Assembly (NCBI GenBank): GCA_024104275.1 | Contig: JAGGHK010000001.1 | Span: 620,001-684,000 of the forward strand | Origin: Bifidobacterium sp. | GTDB lineage: Bacteria; Actinomycetota; Actinomycetes; Actinomycetales; Bifidobacteriaceae | Direction of reading: 5' to 3' | DNA length: 64,000 nt | The notes under the pieces: generated by a model | Seen by the model: the letters and a program-made list of their open reading frames with translations, nothing else | The model's database searches: none | What the model was told of the DNA's origin: nothing | Part shown: positions 1 to 10,115 of the stretch, one piece after another | Numbering within the stretch: position 1 is the first letter of the stretch | Layout: every line of letters starts with the position of its first letter | Position numbers and translations under genes: made by a program

Positions 1-50
1 TTTCTCGATTGATATCGACCGACCTTTTTGCTTAATGGAACCTGACAAAT

Positions 51-2327
51 TCAGCCCATGAACCCGGCGTCTTTCAGATAGCCTTTGCCGGCGGTGACGT
101 CGTATTGGATGAGCTTGTAGTCGTGCATAAGCTGCTTGGTCTCTTTGTCGAAGTCGCTCGCCGCCATCGGTTGGCCCTTCGGGTCGAGGTAGATCGGCTG
201 GCCCTCGGGGATGCGCGACCAACCCTGGATCTGGTTGACCACGGGCGGTTCCATCGCGGAGACCTTGCCGTGCAGCTGGGTCAGGAAAGCGAGGAACGGC
301 GTGACCTTGGCGTTGGTCTGTTCGGTGGCCTGCGCCATGAAGAAGTTCGGCGAGGAATATTGCCCATCCGGGCTCTTGTAGCCCTGCCGTCCGCTGGCCT
401 TGTTCGACCAGATGAAGTAGTCGGTGGTGTGCAGCGCCAGCGAGTTCTTCTGGTCGGCCGAGGCGGTCTTGTAGATGCCCGGCAGGTGGTCGCCGTAGAA
501 GACGACAGTCACCGGCTTGTTCAGCGAATCCATCTGATCCAAGAACTTGGCGGTGGCCTTGTCGGTGATGTTCGCGCCCTTGGCATAGGTGTTGATCGAT
601 TCGTTTTCGTCAGAGCCGAGCGGCTGCGACGGGTCGGTGGATTCGGCCTTGAACGTGTTGCCCTTGTACCAATTGTGATACGGCATGTGGTTCTGCATCG
701 TGGCCAGCTGGACGAATTCGTTTTGCGGATTCTTCTTCATCGACTCGTAGACGCTCTGGTAGGCCGAGGTGTCGGAAACGTAAGGCGAGGAATCGATCTT
801 CTGCCGATGCGCAATGACCTCGGGAGGCTCCAGCGAGTAGAAGTGGGAAAAACCGAACTTCTTGTAGTTGTTGGCACGCAGATACATCGACGGCTCATAA
901 GGGTGGAAGGCCACGGAATGTTCCTTGCTCCCCCACAGCTGGTTGATGGTTGGCGTCCATTTTTCGCCCGGAATGAGCTGCTGGTAGGGGCTGGTGAGCG
1001 ACGAGTCGAAATTGGCCATCGACATGCCCGTAAGGCTCATGTATTCGAGGTTCGCGGTGCCGCCGCCGTAACCGGAAGAAAGCATATAGCCGCCGGTCGT
1101 ATGTTCCTTGATTTCCCGGGTATTGGGAATCGCATCATGATTGAGCTTCAGCCCCGGCACACGTGACGGATCGGAATAGGATTCGGAAAGGATGAAGACC
1201 ACGCTGCTGTCATTCATTTTGGCGGTACGCGTCTTGTTGATCTTGGCAGCTTCAGCGTTATATCGCTTGGCGATCTGCTTCATCGTCGCCTCGCTATAAT
1301 CATTCGGCTGATCCATCACTTTCGGATGCGCCTGCCCCAGGAACGAAACCAGCGGACCGTTGCGTTGCGCGTCATAGACGGAATCCCACATCGAGGGAAT
1401 ATAGCCCATTGCGCCGGCAAAGGAATTGGTGAACGTATTGATCTGCCCGACCTGATAACTGAATCCGGTCACCAAAAGCAGCGGTATGGCGATCAGAATG
1501 ATGCGTAGAGCGGCACCAAGGCTTTTGCTTTTTACTCTGCTACCGCGTGCCTTATTATCATTACCGACATTACTTTCGTTGGCACCGTTTTTATTCGTGT
1601 CCTCGTTGCGTTCGCTATGATCGCTGACATTGTTGGCTGCTTTATGGTTTTCGAAACCGAAGACTTTTCCGTGCCGCACGTCAAAATGATTAAGTATTAC
1701 AAACAACGCGACAATCAAGACCATGACGACCACGACGCCAGCAATGAGCCCGCCAGAACCGGAGGGAATGAAACTCATGATCGACCCGGCGTCGCCGTTG
1801 GAAACGAAACTCAGATCGGAAGGCAGAATCGTCTCATAGCGAACACTCACCTTGAAATGCTCCACAACCGCAATAAGGATGACCAAAACAAACATGACCG
1901 GAGTGGCTATCCAGAAACGGTTGAACAGCATGATCACAGCCAGATAGATGAACCCCAACAGCAGCAGATTCAAAACGAGGACGAAATTGCCTTTCTCCCA
2001 CATCTTGGAAATCATGCCCCACACGCCGGTAAGCGGGCTCGCGAGCTTCACACGGGTATCGTTTTGGGAGACACCCTGCTGCAGAACAAGCGCCATGATA
2101 ATGTCGAACACCACGAACAGCAGCACGTAAAGCCAGGCAGGAATGTGGAACCTCTTGGATTTCCTGCGAGATCCTGCTTTCGATTCCGACTTCACATTGC
2201 TTCCGCTTGTAGAATCGTCGTTCCCGCCTGCACCGGTTTCCCGCGCCTGCGTTGATTCATTGAGTTCATCGTGCACGTCGCGTGAATTTTTTTTCTCAGC
2301 GAATTTTGTTTTTTCAGACTCGTCCAT
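51..2327 (-). CDS. LtaS-family membrane phosphoglycerol transferase (sulfatase fold)
   Basis: This is a 758-residue membrane protein of the lipoteichoic acid synthase / phosphoglycerol transferase family, which moves glycerol phosphate from phosphatidylglycerol onto an envelope polymer outside the membrane. A charged Ser/Asn/Glu-rich cytoplasmic N-terminus precedes about five hydrophobic segments (roughly residues 45-285), followed by an extracytoplasmic alkaline-phosphatase-like domain. That domain shows FILSESYSDPS near 375, GGGTANLEYMSLTG near 420 (the family's nucleophilic Thr region) and FYGDHLPG near 610 (metal-binding Asp-His). The start at 2327 follows an AAAGGAAC ribosome binding site; an in-frame start 17 codons upstream is less likely. 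A role in a teichoic-acid-like polymer is inferred from the family; the exact acceptor is unknown. Confidence 0.85.
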   Translation of the reverse strand: MDESEKTKFAEKKNSRDVHDELNESTQARETGAGGNDDSTSGSNVKSESKAGSRRKSKRFHIPAWLYVLLFVVFDIIMALVLQQGVSQNDTRVKLASPLTGVWGMISKMWEKGNFVLVLNLLLLGFIYLAVIMLFNRFWIATPVMFVLVILIAVVEHFKVSVRYETILPSDLSFVSNGDAGSIMSFIPSGSGGLIAGVVVVMVLIVALFVILNHFDVRHGKVFGFENHKAANNVSDHSERNEDTNKNGANESNVGNDNKARGSRVKSKSLGAALRIILIAIPLLLVTGFSYQVGQINTFTNSFAGAMGYIPSMWDSVYDAQRNGPLVSFLGQAHPKVMDQPNDYSEATMKQIAKRYNAEAAKINKTRTAKMNDSSVVFILSESYSDPSRVPGLKLNHDAIPNTREIKEHTTGGYMLSSGYGGGTANLEYMSLTGMSMANFDSSLTSPYQQLIPGEKWTPTINQLWGSKEHSVAFHPYEPSMYLRANNYKKFGFSHFYSLEPPEVIAHRQKIDSSPYVSDTSAYQSVYESMKKNPQNEFVQLATMQNHMPYHNWYKGNTFKAESTDPSQPLGSDENESINTYAKGANITDKATAKFLDQMDSLNKPVTVVFYGDHLPGIYKTASADQKNSLALHTTDYFIWSNKASGRQGYKSPDGQYSSPNFFMAQATEQTNAKVTPFLAFLTQLHGKVSAMEPPVVNQIQGWSRIPEGQPIYLDPKGQPMAASDFDKETKQLMHDYKLIQYDVTAGKGYLKDAGFMG

Positions 2328-2628
2328 CTGCCGTTCCTTTAACCGATTACAATTCCTTGCGGTATCCGTCTCCCGCACGCAAGGCCCGCGCCCACTTCAA
2401 AACAGGGAGAATGGCCATAAAACCTCATATTCCGGCTTTCACAAGGAAAACCCGCAGAAAAAATCCATATCGTTTCTTGCAATGTTTTCAATAATCATAA
2501 CGACACGATACTATATCTTTCTTGGGAAAGCTCGAACGAATCTGGAATCATTCCTGCGACTGATGGTTCCTGGCGTTGCCATGAGTCTAGAATCATGACG
2601 GAAGATTTTTTACGCGACAGAGGAAACG
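2328..2628. other. divergent intergenic region
   Basis: This 301-bp AT-rich stretch separates the divergent LtaS-like and esterase genes and must carry both promoters. I see no clear operator or RNA structure in it. Confidence 0.4.
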
Positions 2629-4017
2629 ATGGACTGGTTTTTCAATATTCAATTAATCAAGGGCTGGCTACCCACTTCCCTGCTCGTGGCAACCATTATC
2701 GGTCTCGTCATCGTCGCCGCTTTGAAATCCAAGGATGGCTGGCTTGATCCGCTTTTAAGGCAGCTCGGGTGCGGTGTCGTCGGCGGTCTCGTCGGCTATG
2801 TCGTGGTCTGGCTGCTTTCCGACGTCTTTATGGTTTTCGGCGTAAGCCTGGGAAGCATAGTGGAGACGAGCATCACCTACGGGCTTGCGGTAATCTCAGC
2901 GCTTGTCGCAGCGTGTATCGATTCAGGAAAGATCCGTCGTGTCATTGCCATCATCACCATCGTTCTTACGGTGATTACCTGCGCGCTTAAGGTTGACAGC
3001 ATCTACGGCGAATACACCACCTTGGGATCGTTGTTCGGCCATAACCAATTCTCCAAACTGGACCCCAGCATCGTCGGCAAGGCGAGCAACAAATCCACCG
3101 ACACCGTTGGGAAATGGGAAAAGCTCGGCAAAGACGGCAAGCTGCCGACGATGCCAAAGCAGGGGCAAGTCCATTCGATCGATATTCCTGCCACCCAGTC
3201 CCATTTCAAGGCCCGCACAGCCAACGTCTATCTTCCGCCGGCAGCCCTTACCAAGAACCCGCCCAAACTACCGGTCATGATCGTCATGGCGGGGCAGCCC
3301 GGAACCCCGGACCGCTTCTTCATGGCTGGGGGGCTTGGCCGAAAACTCGATGCCTACGCGGCCAAACACTATGGAATGGCGCCGATTGCTGTTTCCCCCG
3401 ACCAGAACGGTTCTTTGACACACAATTCCCTGTGTGCCGATACGCCTGAAGGCAACGCGGAAACCTACCTGACCAAGGACGTGACCAACTGGATCAAGTC
3501 CAATCTTCCCGTCGAGAAGTCGCCTGACAAATGGCTGATCGGCGGATTCTCTCAAGGCGGTACGTGCGCCACGCAGCTTGGACCGGCACACCCTGACCTT
3601 TACGGTCATATTTACTCCGCGGGTGGCGAGATCGAGCCGACCGCCGGTTCCCACAGGAGCACAGTGAAGAAATATTTCGGCGGTGATGAAAAAGCCTTCG
3701 ACAAGCACGTCCCAATCAAGATCATTGAACGCAACTCACCTTCAAAGCAGACATGGTTCTCAGCCGCGGGCCAGGTCGACTCGAAATCGCAAAAGAACCA
3801 GAAGGCCATCTCCAAGGCTGCCGTGAAAGCGGGAATGTCGGTGACCACCGTAATCGTCAAAGGCACCGGTCACGACTGGCACACCGTGAACGCCGGAATG
3901 ACCGCACAAATAGACCTCTTCGGCACGCAAACCGGTCTTGGAGCCACAGGCAAAGGAATCGATACCTATACGCTGCTGGAAGTGGTGATGAATAATACCA
4001 ACCAATTCAACGATTAA
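2629..4017 (+). CDS. membrane-anchored alpha/beta-hydrolase (esterase family)
   Basis: The 462-residue product has four hydrophobic segments in its first ~130 residues and then an extracytoplasmic alpha/beta-hydrolase domain of the putative esterase (esterase D / mycolyltransferase-like) family. The nucleophile elbow GGFSQGG places Ser near residue 307, and the likely catalytic His is in GTGHDWH near 413. The substrate is unknown. It lies between an LtaS-like synthase and an MprF-like gene, so an envelope-lipid or polymer role is a reasonable inference. The MDWFFNIQ start follows a purine-rich GAGGAAACG site. Confidence 0.8.
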   Translation: MDWFFNIQLIKGWLPTSLLVATIIGLVIVAALKSKDGWLDPLLRQLGCGVVGGLVGYVVVWLLSDVFMVFGVSLGSIVETSITYGLAVISALVAACIDSGKIRRVIAIITIVLTVITCALKVDSIYGEYTTLGSLFGHNQFSKLDPSIVGKASNKSTDTVGKWEKLGKDGKLPTMPKQGQVHSIDIPATQSHFKARTANVYLPPAALTKNPPKLPVMIVMAGQPGTPDRFFMAGGLGRKLDAYAAKHYGMAPIAVSPDQNGSLTHNSLCADTPEGNAETYLTKDVTNWIKSNLPVEKSPDKWLIGGFSQGGTCATQLGPAHPDLYGHIYSAGGEIEPTAGSHRSTVKKYFGGDEKAFDKHVPIKIIERNSPSKQTWFSAAGQVDSKSQKNQKAISKAAVKAGMSVTTVIVKGTGHDWHTVNAGMTAQIDLFGTQTGLGATGKGIDTYTLLEVVMNNTNQFND

Positions 4018-4102
4018 ACGTTATTGAAAAGGAAATCCATCATGATTTTGTTATCAAATCAGATATGATGGTCTTACGAATGAAGAACGAAAGTCATTGA
4101 GC

Positions 4103-6907
4103 ATGCAGAATCACGAAGACTCTAAAAACAAGAAAAACCGGAAGGGCGGCCCCTCAAGTTGGGCGGTGCTCGGCCGTGATCTCTTGAGCTGGATGCGCGG
4201 GCACCTTTTTGCCATCGTCGTCGCCGCAGTGTTCCTAATCGTCAACATCGTTGATATGGTCTCTTCGGCTATACGTCATCTGCGCGCCCCGGCCTATGGA
4301 CGCACCATAAGCCTCACCGAAATCCTCCTCGGACGCATGCGCAACGGCGGAAAACCACGCGACCCGTTCCAGCAGCCGCTTCATAGTGAAGACATCATTC
4401 CATGGCTGACCAAGATCCTGCGTTCCGCGGTATTCGTGCGCAGTCCCCTGATGCTCATTGTCTATACGCTTTTGATCGTCATCATCCTTTCCGTGGCGCA
4501 ATCCCGGCTCGGTGCTTTGAAAACGACGTTCGCGGCATTGTTCAACGCCATTATCGGCTCCACATTGGGCCTTCTGGTCTGCGTGCTGGTCGACATGGCC
4601 ATGCACAACTGGCAGAGCATGGAGCGTTTGCCCGTCCTGCTCTCCCCTCTGACCATCATTATCGGTGCATTGATGGCCGAGAGCGCCTACGAATCGGCAC
4701 TGTGGCGACGGCGCATCCTGCTGCTCGGCTACACCGTCATCGGCACACTGCTGCTCTTCAGCGGCAATCCCGGCGACTATTGCACACTCGGAGCCGCAAT
4801 TGTCGGCCAACTTACCGGACTGCTGATGCACGGCCCGATCAAGGACCATATTCAATGGAGCAACAGCAGCGACTATGAAACCCGCCGACTCTTCGCATTC
4901 GCCCAACTGGTGCTTGCCGTCGGCCCTCTTCTGGCCCTGACTTCCACCTCGCATCTGGGGCCCTTGACGACTTTCGGCCTGTTCACGTCCTCCATCTGGG
5001 GCGATTCCTCGCTTCTGACCTCCTGCAGCGCCAACCAGTCGATAACCAGTTGCGTACGTTTGGCGGCCACCAGACAGCATCTGGCCATAGCAGGACTTTG
5101 GCTGCATATGCTCCTGCCCATCGCGGCCCTCGCTTTGGTGGCCTGGGGCCTTTACCATGGTCGGCGGCTGGCGGCATGGGTAAGTATCGTGCTCAACGGT
5201 GCCGCCGTCGTATTCTCCGTGCTGTACTATGTCATCTTCCCCCTGACCATTACGCCGATGAGCCCGAGTATGGCCAGTCGCTACAATTTCATGCCGGCCT
5301 TTATCACCACTGCCCTCCCGCCTTTGGTACTGATTATCCTGATGGTTCGTGAACTGCAACATTTCAGCGTTTCCACCGGCACTTCCCGAGTCCGCAACGG
5401 CATCATCGCCATGGTCGGCATGCTGCTGATCACCAGCGGTGTCTACATCGGCTTCGCCGTGGCCATGCCCCAGGATTTCAGACCCCGGCCCACCGTCAAG
5501 CTTCTGATCATGGATATGCTGCGTAGGCTTTTGCCTACAGGATTCGGCGGCCGCAAGTCCACGGCTCTTATCGTCCCACAAACGACAATCGCGACATTGG
5601 TGAGCGAAGCCCTTACCGTTTTGTTCTGGCTGACGGTACTTATCGTCTTCATCCTCTGGTTCCGCGACAACGTGACCCCCGATGAACGTGACCGCAAGAA
5701 GGCCGGAGCGTTGGTCGCCCTTGGCGGCGAATCCATGAGTTTCATGACCACTTGGGAAGGCAACCACTACTGGTTCTCCTCCACCGGCCGTTCCGCCATC
5801 GCCTACCGGGTGCTGCACGGCATCGCGCTAACCGTCACCGGCCCGTTCGGCGACCCGAACGAATACATGCAGGATCTGCGCGAATTCACCAGGTTCTGCG
5901 ACACCAAAGGATGGTCGCCTTCCTTCTATGCCGTCCATGACGACCAGCGCGAGGAACTTGAGAACATGGGTTGGTCCTCGATCCAGGTCGGCACCGAAAT
6001 GGTTCTCGACCCGAGCCTTTGGCAGACACGCGGCAAGAAATGGCAGGACATCCGCACGGCCATCAACAAGTCCAAACGCGACGGCATCACCGACGTACTC
6101 ACCACCTACGACCAGGCCGGTTTCAACATCGACCAGCAGATCGTGGACATTTCCGAGCAATGGGCTCAGCTCAAAGCGTTGCCGGAAATGAAGTTCACGC
6201 TCGGCGGTATCGAAGAGCTGCGCGACGACCGTGTAGCATTGCTCTATGCCGTTGATGCGCAAGGTACCGTTCTCGGCGTCACCAGCTGGCTGCCGACCTA
6301 CCGCGACGGCCGTGTCATCGGCTGGACGCTGGACTTCATGCGCCATCGCACCGACAGCCCCAACGGCATCATGGAATTCCTCATCGCCCGCATGGCCGAG
6401 CGTCTGCGCGACCAAGGTGAGAACGACCCGGCAAATGCCGTACAGTTCATGAGTCTTTCCGCGGCTCCGTTGGCCGGCATGGGCGAAAAGACTCCAACCG
6501 CCGCGGATAAGATGGCTGAAGGCAGCAAAAGCCAGAAGACGGACGGAGCCGAAAAAGCTGAAAAAGCCGAACAATCCGAAAATGGCAACAAGGACAAAGT
6601 CAAGGGCGGGGCAACAAAGGCAGCCGACGGCTCGACGACTTCGCCCAGCGGCACCGAAATCATCGAGCATGCGCTGCAGATTGCGGCCGATGTGCTGGAA
6701 CCCGCCTATGGCTTCAAGTCGCTGTTCTTCTTCAAGAAGAAGTTCCAGCCGAGTCCGGCGCCGATTTATATCTGCTATCCGGATTCGGCCAAGCTCGCGC
6801 AGATCGCCTTCGCGGTTATCAATGCGTACGTGCCGGAACTCAAGCCCAAACAGGTCGTCGATATCGTCAGGCAGATGACATCTAGCGACAAAGACGATAA
6901 AAAATAG
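4103..6907 (+). CDS. MprF-like phosphatidylglycerol lysyltransferase (DUF2156) with membrane domain
   Basis: This is a ~934-residue protein with a long multi-helix N-terminal membrane domain (to about residue 525) and a C-terminal DUF2156 acyltransferase-like domain beginning near RDKKAGALVALGGE. The architecture matches MprF-type enzymes that aminoacylate phosphatidylglycerol from aminoacyl-tRNA and so lower the negative charge of the membrane. The acyltransferase domain is interrupted near residues 793-849 by a low-complexity Lys/Glu/Ala/Ser insertion before it resumes at EIIEHALQIAADVLEP. The ATG at 4103 is preferred; a TTG two codons upstream is in frame. The amino acid transferred and any flippase activity cannot be read from sequence. 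Confidence 0.8.
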   Translation: MQNHEDSKNKKNRKGGPSSWAVLGRDLLSWMRGHLFAIVVAAVFLIVNIVDMVSSAIRHLRAPAYGRTISLTEILLGRMRNGGKPRDPFQQPLHSEDIIPWLTKILRSAVFVRSPLMLIVYTLLIVIILSVAQSRLGALKTTFAALFNAIIGSTLGLLVCVLVDMAMHNWQSMERLPVLLSPLTIIIGALMAESAYESALWRRRILLLGYTVIGTLLLFSGNPGDYCTLGAAIVGQLTGLLMHGPIKDHIQWSNSSDYETRRLFAFAQLVLAVGPLLALTSTSHLGPLTTFGLFTSSIWGDSSLLTSCSANQSITSCVRLAATRQHLAIAGLWLHMLLPIAALALVAWGLYHGRRLAAWVSIVLNGAAVVFSVLYYVIFPLTITPMSPSMASRYNFMPAFITTALPPLVLIILMVRELQHFSVSTGTSRVRNGIIAMVGMLLITSGVYIGFAVAMPQDFRPRPTVKLLIMDMLRRLLPTGFGGRKSTALIVPQTTIATLVSEALTVLFWLTVLIVFILWFRDNVTPDERDRKKAGALVALGGESMSFMTTWEGNHYWFSSTGRSAIAYRVLHGIALTVTGPFGDPNEYMQDLREFTRFCDTKGWSPSFYAVHDDQREELENMGWSSIQVGTEMVLDPSLWQTRGKKWQDIRTAINKSKRDGITDVLTTYDQAGFNIDQQIVDISEQWAQLKALPEMKFTLGGIEELRDDRVALLYAVDAQGTVLGVTSWLPTYRDGRVIGWTLDFMRHRTDSPNGIMEFLIARMAERLRDQGENDPANAVQFMSLSAAPLAGMGEKTPTAADKMAEGSKSQKTDGAEKAEKAEQSENGNKDKVKGGATKAADGSTTSPSGTEIIEHALQIAADVLEPAYGFKSLFFFKKKFQPSPAPIYICYPDSAKLAQIAFAVINAYVPELKPKQVVDIVRQMTSSDKDDKK

Positions 6908-6933
6908 CCATCGTCAGCACATTCCGGAAATAG

Positions 6934-6989
6934 AAATAGAAAGGGATGGGAATTAATCACAATCGGTTGATTCCCATCCCTTTCTATTT
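6934..6989. terminator. long bidirectional hairpin terminator
   Basis: A roughly 20-bp near-perfect inverted repeat (AAATAGAAAGGGATGGGAAT and its complement) lies between the convergent MprF-like gene and fur-family gene, with A/T flanks on both sides. It should terminate both transcripts. Confidence 0.85.
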
Positions 6990-7039
6990 AATGATTTGAT
7001 TCTGAGGTCGAACAGACTCGAATAAAAAAATCTCTAGAC

Positions 7040-7522
7040 TCAGATTCGCTCTTCATCAATATTCGCGCCTTCAAGCCGCTGGCAGTCTGGACACAAACCA
7101 AAGACCTCCAGAGTATGCGAGCTGACGGTGAAACCATGTTCATCGGCGACTTTTCGCACCCACTCCTCGGGAGGCTCGATCTCCACGGTCTTGCCACAGT
7201 TCTCGCAAACCAGATGGTGATGGTGTTCGCCGTCCTTGCAGATGCGGAACATCTGCTGGTCGTTGAGGTGGATGGTATCAGTCCTGCCGTCATCGGCCAA
7301 CGCGTTGAGCTGACGGTAAACGGTGGAAAGCCCGATGCCCTGCCCGTCCTCGCTTAGGATGCGATACAAATCTTGTGCGGAAACGAAATCGTCACAGCCG
7401 GAAAGCGCTTTCAATACGGCATCTTTCTGCCAGGTGTGTTGGCTGCCCCGCCTGCCGTTGCGCCCAAGCATCCTGCGCATGGAACGTTCGTTGTTGCGTT
7501 GTTCGTTGGTTGCCACCGTCAC
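7040..7522 (-). CDS. Fur-family metalloregulator
   Basis: This is a 160-residue Fur/PerR/Zur-family repressor. It has a winged-helix N-terminus (HTWQKDAVLKAL, then VSAQDLYRIL and GLSTVYRQLNAL), a His-rich regulatory segment GEHHHHLVC, and two Cys-x2-Cys pairs, CENCGK and CPDCQ, that form the structural zinc site. The GTG start at 7522 sits behind AAAGAGG. The metal sensed cannot be assigned; the well-formed structural zinc site and the His cluster fit Zur, Fur or PerR. It stands alone between the MprF-like gene and purK. Confidence 0.9.
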   Translation of the reverse strand: MTVATNEQRNNERSMRRMLGRNGRRGSQHTWQKDAVLKALSGCDDFVSAQDLYRILSEDGQGIGLSTVYRQLNALADDGRTDTIHLNDQQMFRICKDGEHHHHLVCENCGKTVEIEPPEEWVRKVADEHGFTVSSHTLEVFGLCPDCQRLEGANIDEERI

Positions 7523-7690
7523 AGGCCTCTTTCACTCATTTCTAGCGTTTGGCCGCCGAAATAGTCGAATTCGCGGCTCTTTTACCTTGAGATAAGACTA
7601 TTTTAGCCGTAGTTGGGCGGTATTGGAAAGGCCGGTTACGATGCTGAAGGAGAAACGGAACCGGCCTGATACTTGACCTTATTCAAAACG

Positions 7691-7726
7691 CCGGCGAACG
7701 GGGAATACTATAAATCCCTGCCGGCT
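7691..7726 (-). terminator. terminator of purEK
   Basis: Downstream of purK on the minus strand the sequence forms GCCGGC...AGGGA and TCCC...GCCGGC arms around an AT loop, followed by GTTTTG. A second GGCCGGTT/AACCGGCC inverted repeat lies at 7629-7667. Confidence 0.6.
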
Positions 7727-7734
7727 ATCACCGA

Positions 7735-8907
7735 CTATTGGCGCAGATCATCCCAGCAACCGGTGGCCTCAAGCTCGTCGACCGTGCGTTGCGTATCGTC
7801 GGTGAGCACCGTGATATGGCCCATCTTGCGATCCTGACGCACCTCCGCCTTGCCATAGTCATGGACGTACCACTCGGGATGCTTGGCAATCAGCTTGCGC
7901 GTCGGAGCGACGTGCTGACCTAGAACGTTCGCCATCACTGCAGGGCTCAAGAGCTTCGGCTGCGGCAGCGGCCATCCGGCAATGCCTCGGATGTGAGCGT
8001 CGAACTGATCGATGGAGCAGGCCTCGATGGTGTAATGGCCGGAATTGTGCGGGCGCGGGGCGAGCTCGTTGACCACGACGCGGCCGTCCTTGGTGATGAA
8101 CAGCTCAATCGCCAACGTTCCGGCGAGTTCGAAGCCTTTTGCAAGCCTCAAGGCGAGGGCCTTGGCTTCCTTGGCTATCTCGTCGCTGACCTGGGCGGGG
8201 GCGATGGTCAGGTGCAGGATGTTGTGGCGATGTTCGTTGCGCACGATGGGGAACGTGACGAATTCCTTGCCGTTGCCGGAAATCAGGATCGAGGCTTCAA
8301 AAGCGAAATCAACGAAACCCTCCAGAACGGATGGCGGGAACGTGCCTTCTTGTTCGTCGCGTTCATGGACTGCAGCCAAATCTTCTGAGCCGTGCAGCAC
8401 GACCTGGCCGTGGCCGTCGTAACCGCCGCGACGGGTCTTGAGCACTGCCGGATAGCCGATTTCCTCAATGGCCTTGTCAAGATCTGCAAGGCTATCGACC
8501 TGCCGCCAAGGTGCGGTCTGGGTGCCGTGGTCGTTGATGAATTGTTTCTCAAACACGCGGTCCTGGGTGACGCGCAACAGGTCGGTTCCCTGCGGGACCG
8601 CGACGCTGCCACGGACCTCGTCGATGGCGTCGGCGTCCACGTTCTCGAACTCGTAGGTGAGCACGTCACTACGTTCGGCCAGCTCGCGGATGGCGGCCTT
8701 GTCGTCGTAATCGGCCGTGACCTGGAAATCGGCGACCTGAGATACCGGGCAATCCGGCGTCGGATCGAGCACGCCGATACGGAAGCCATGGTAACGAGCG
8801 GAAAGGGCCATCATACGCCCGAGCTGCCCGCCGCCGATGATGCCGATGGTTGCGCCCGGCATCAACGTTTCGATCTTGCCGTTGGTCTCTTCAGACAAGC
8901 TGGGCAT
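7735..8907 (-). CDS. purK: N5-carboxyaminoimidazole ribonucleotide synthase
   Basis: PurK (390 residues) is the ATP-grasp enzyme that carboxylates aminoimidazole ribonucleotide with bicarbonate to N5-CAIR in de novo purine synthesis. Diagnostic features are the N-terminal [17 protein letters not shown] nucleotide-fold motif, [17 protein letters not shown] (ATP-grasp lysine and glycine loop) and the [19 protein letters not shown] metal/substrate motif. The ATG at 8907 (MPSLSEE) overlaps the end of purE by 17 bp, indicating translational coupling; upstream in-frame starts would lie deep inside purE. Confidence 0.97.
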   Translation of the reverse strand: MPSLSEETNGKIETLMPGATIGIIGGGQLGRMMALSARYHGFRIGVLDPTPDCPVSQVADFQVTADYDDKAAIRELAERSDVLTYEFENVDADAIDEVRGSVAVPQGTDLLRVTQDRVFEKQFINDHGTQTAPWRQVDSLADLDKAIEEIGYPAVLKTRRGGYDGHGQVVLHGSEDLAAVHERDEQEGTFPPSVLEGFVDFAFEASILISGNGKEFVTFPIVRNEHRHNILHLTIAPAQVSDEIAKEAKALALRLAKGFELAGTLAIELFITKDGRVVVNELAPRPHNSGHYTIEACSIDQFDAHIRGIAGWPLPQPKLLSPAVMANVLGQHVAPTRKLIAKHPEWYVHDYGKAEVRQDRKMGHITVLTDDTQRTVDELEATGCWDDLRQ

Positions 8908-9388
8908 TGGATTCCTCCACTTTCTTCTTGAGGCCTTCACGATAGTCCGCGAGCGCCTGAGCCAAGGAATCATCGGAAACACTCAGAATACTGACAGCCA
9001 GCAAACCGGCGTTCTGCGCGCCTGAATCGCCGATGGCCGTGGTCGCCACGGGGATGCCGCCAGGCATCTGAACGATGGAAAGTAGAGAATCCACGCCGGA
9101 AAGTGCATGCGATTTCACCGGCACACCGATCACCGGCAAGGTCGTCTGCGCTGCGACCATACCCGGAAGATGCGCGGCTCCCCCGGCTCCCGCGATAATC
9201 ACCTTGATGCCGTTGCGTCGGGCGTTATGCGCGAAAACCGCCATCAACTCGGGCGTTCGGTGGGCGGAAATGACTTGTTTTGAATAGGAGACGTTGAACT
9301 GGTCGAGGGTTTCGCAAGCGTGACGCATCGTCTCCCAATCGCTTGCCGAACCCATAATCACTGCTACTTTTGGTGCGTGAGCTGCCAT
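8891..9388 (-). CDS. purE: N5-carboxyaminoimidazole ribonucleotide mutase
   Basis: PurE (165 residues) converts N5-CAIR made by PurK into CAIR. The motif [14 protein letters not shown], the SAHRTPE loop and the [13 protein letters not shown] segment are characteristic of class I PurE. The start MAAHAPK at 9388 is directly behind a strong GGAGG site. It is the first gene of a purE-purK pair with overlapping ends. Confidence 0.97.
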   Translation of the reverse strand: MAAHAPKVAVIMGSASDWETMRHACETLDQFNVSYSKQVISAHRTPELMAVFAHNARRNGIKVIIAGAGGAAHLPGMVAAQTTLPVIGVPVKSHALSGVDSLLSIVQMPGGIPVATTAIGDSGAQNAGLLAVSILSVSDDSLAQALADYREGLKKKVEESNAQLV

Positions 9389-9548
9389 GATACCTCCGAA
9401 GTATCGTTGGGAACCAGAGCCAAGCCCCACTTTACGCGACGGGAACGAGAAAAACGGGCTATTCAATTCCTTGCAAAACGTACGGTTTCAACAAAAATGC
9501 CATCGCGAAATACCAATGGTATACAGCCGTAGAACTTACGATAAACGA

Positions 9549-9857
9549 CTAACGAACAAGCTCAATCTTGGTGATGCCAGGCTTCTTTGAAGGCCGATAG
9601 AGCACGAAGCGATGGCCGATGACCTGCACCAGCTGCGCGCCGATCTGGCCGGCCAAGGTCTCACCGACCTCCTGCTCATCGACAGGGCAACCGTCCTGCA
9701 CAACGCCCTTGAGCAGCTCGTGCGATTCAAGTGTCTCCGAAGCCTGCTTCACCGCGGCGTCGGTGACCCCGTTCTTGCCAATCCACAGCATCGGCGAGAT
9801 CTTGCTCGCCAAAGCCTTGAGCTGCTTAATCTGTCGTTTGTTCAGTTTCGTCGCCAT
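9549..9857 (-). CDS. YhbY/CRM-domain RNA-binding protein
   Basis: This 102-residue protein consists of one CRS1/YhbY (CRM) domain, which binds RNA and is associated with ribosome assembly. It shows LNKRQIKQLKALASKI at the start, the WIGKNGVTDAAVKQ core (GxxG-type loop), then LLKGVVQDG and GHRFVLYRPS at the C-terminus. The start at 9857 is chosen because of an AAGGAT site; an in-frame start 11 codons upstream is possible. It is monocistronic. Confidence 0.9.
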   Translation of the reverse strand: MATKLNKRQIKQLKALASKISPMLWIGKNGVTDAAVKQASETLESHELLKGVVQDGCPVDEQEVGETLAGQIGAQLVQVIGHRFVLYRPSKKPGITKIELVR

Positions 9858-10072
9858 CAATACATCCTTACTTTCGTCAAGAGGCAGCAATATCTCTGCG
9901 TATTACTTAACCACATCTTACGATTTTTACTGCACCCACTATACCAACGCGCGTTCACAGTTTGCCATTACCGTTGTTTAAAAACATTTTAAAAAAATCC
10001 AGTAAAATACATTGACCTTGAAACCTGTACAAAGCAATCTTGAGAAGACTCGAAATCCGCATCATTCAACCG

Positions 10073-10078
10073 TATAAT
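10073..10078 (+). promoter_or_regulatory. candidate -10 hexamer of the irrE-like gene
   Basis: A consensus TATAAT lies about 38 bp before the start at 10116. No convincing -35 was found at normal spacing. Confidence 0.4.
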
Positions 10079-10115
10079 AAAAAATACCATTGCACCAGAA
10101 CGTCAGGGAGGCTTC

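Noticed and set aside
4235-5818. A 527-codon minus-strand ORF antisense to the MprF-like gene
   Set aside because: His/Gln/Asp-rich composition typical of antisense shadows of membrane-protein genes.
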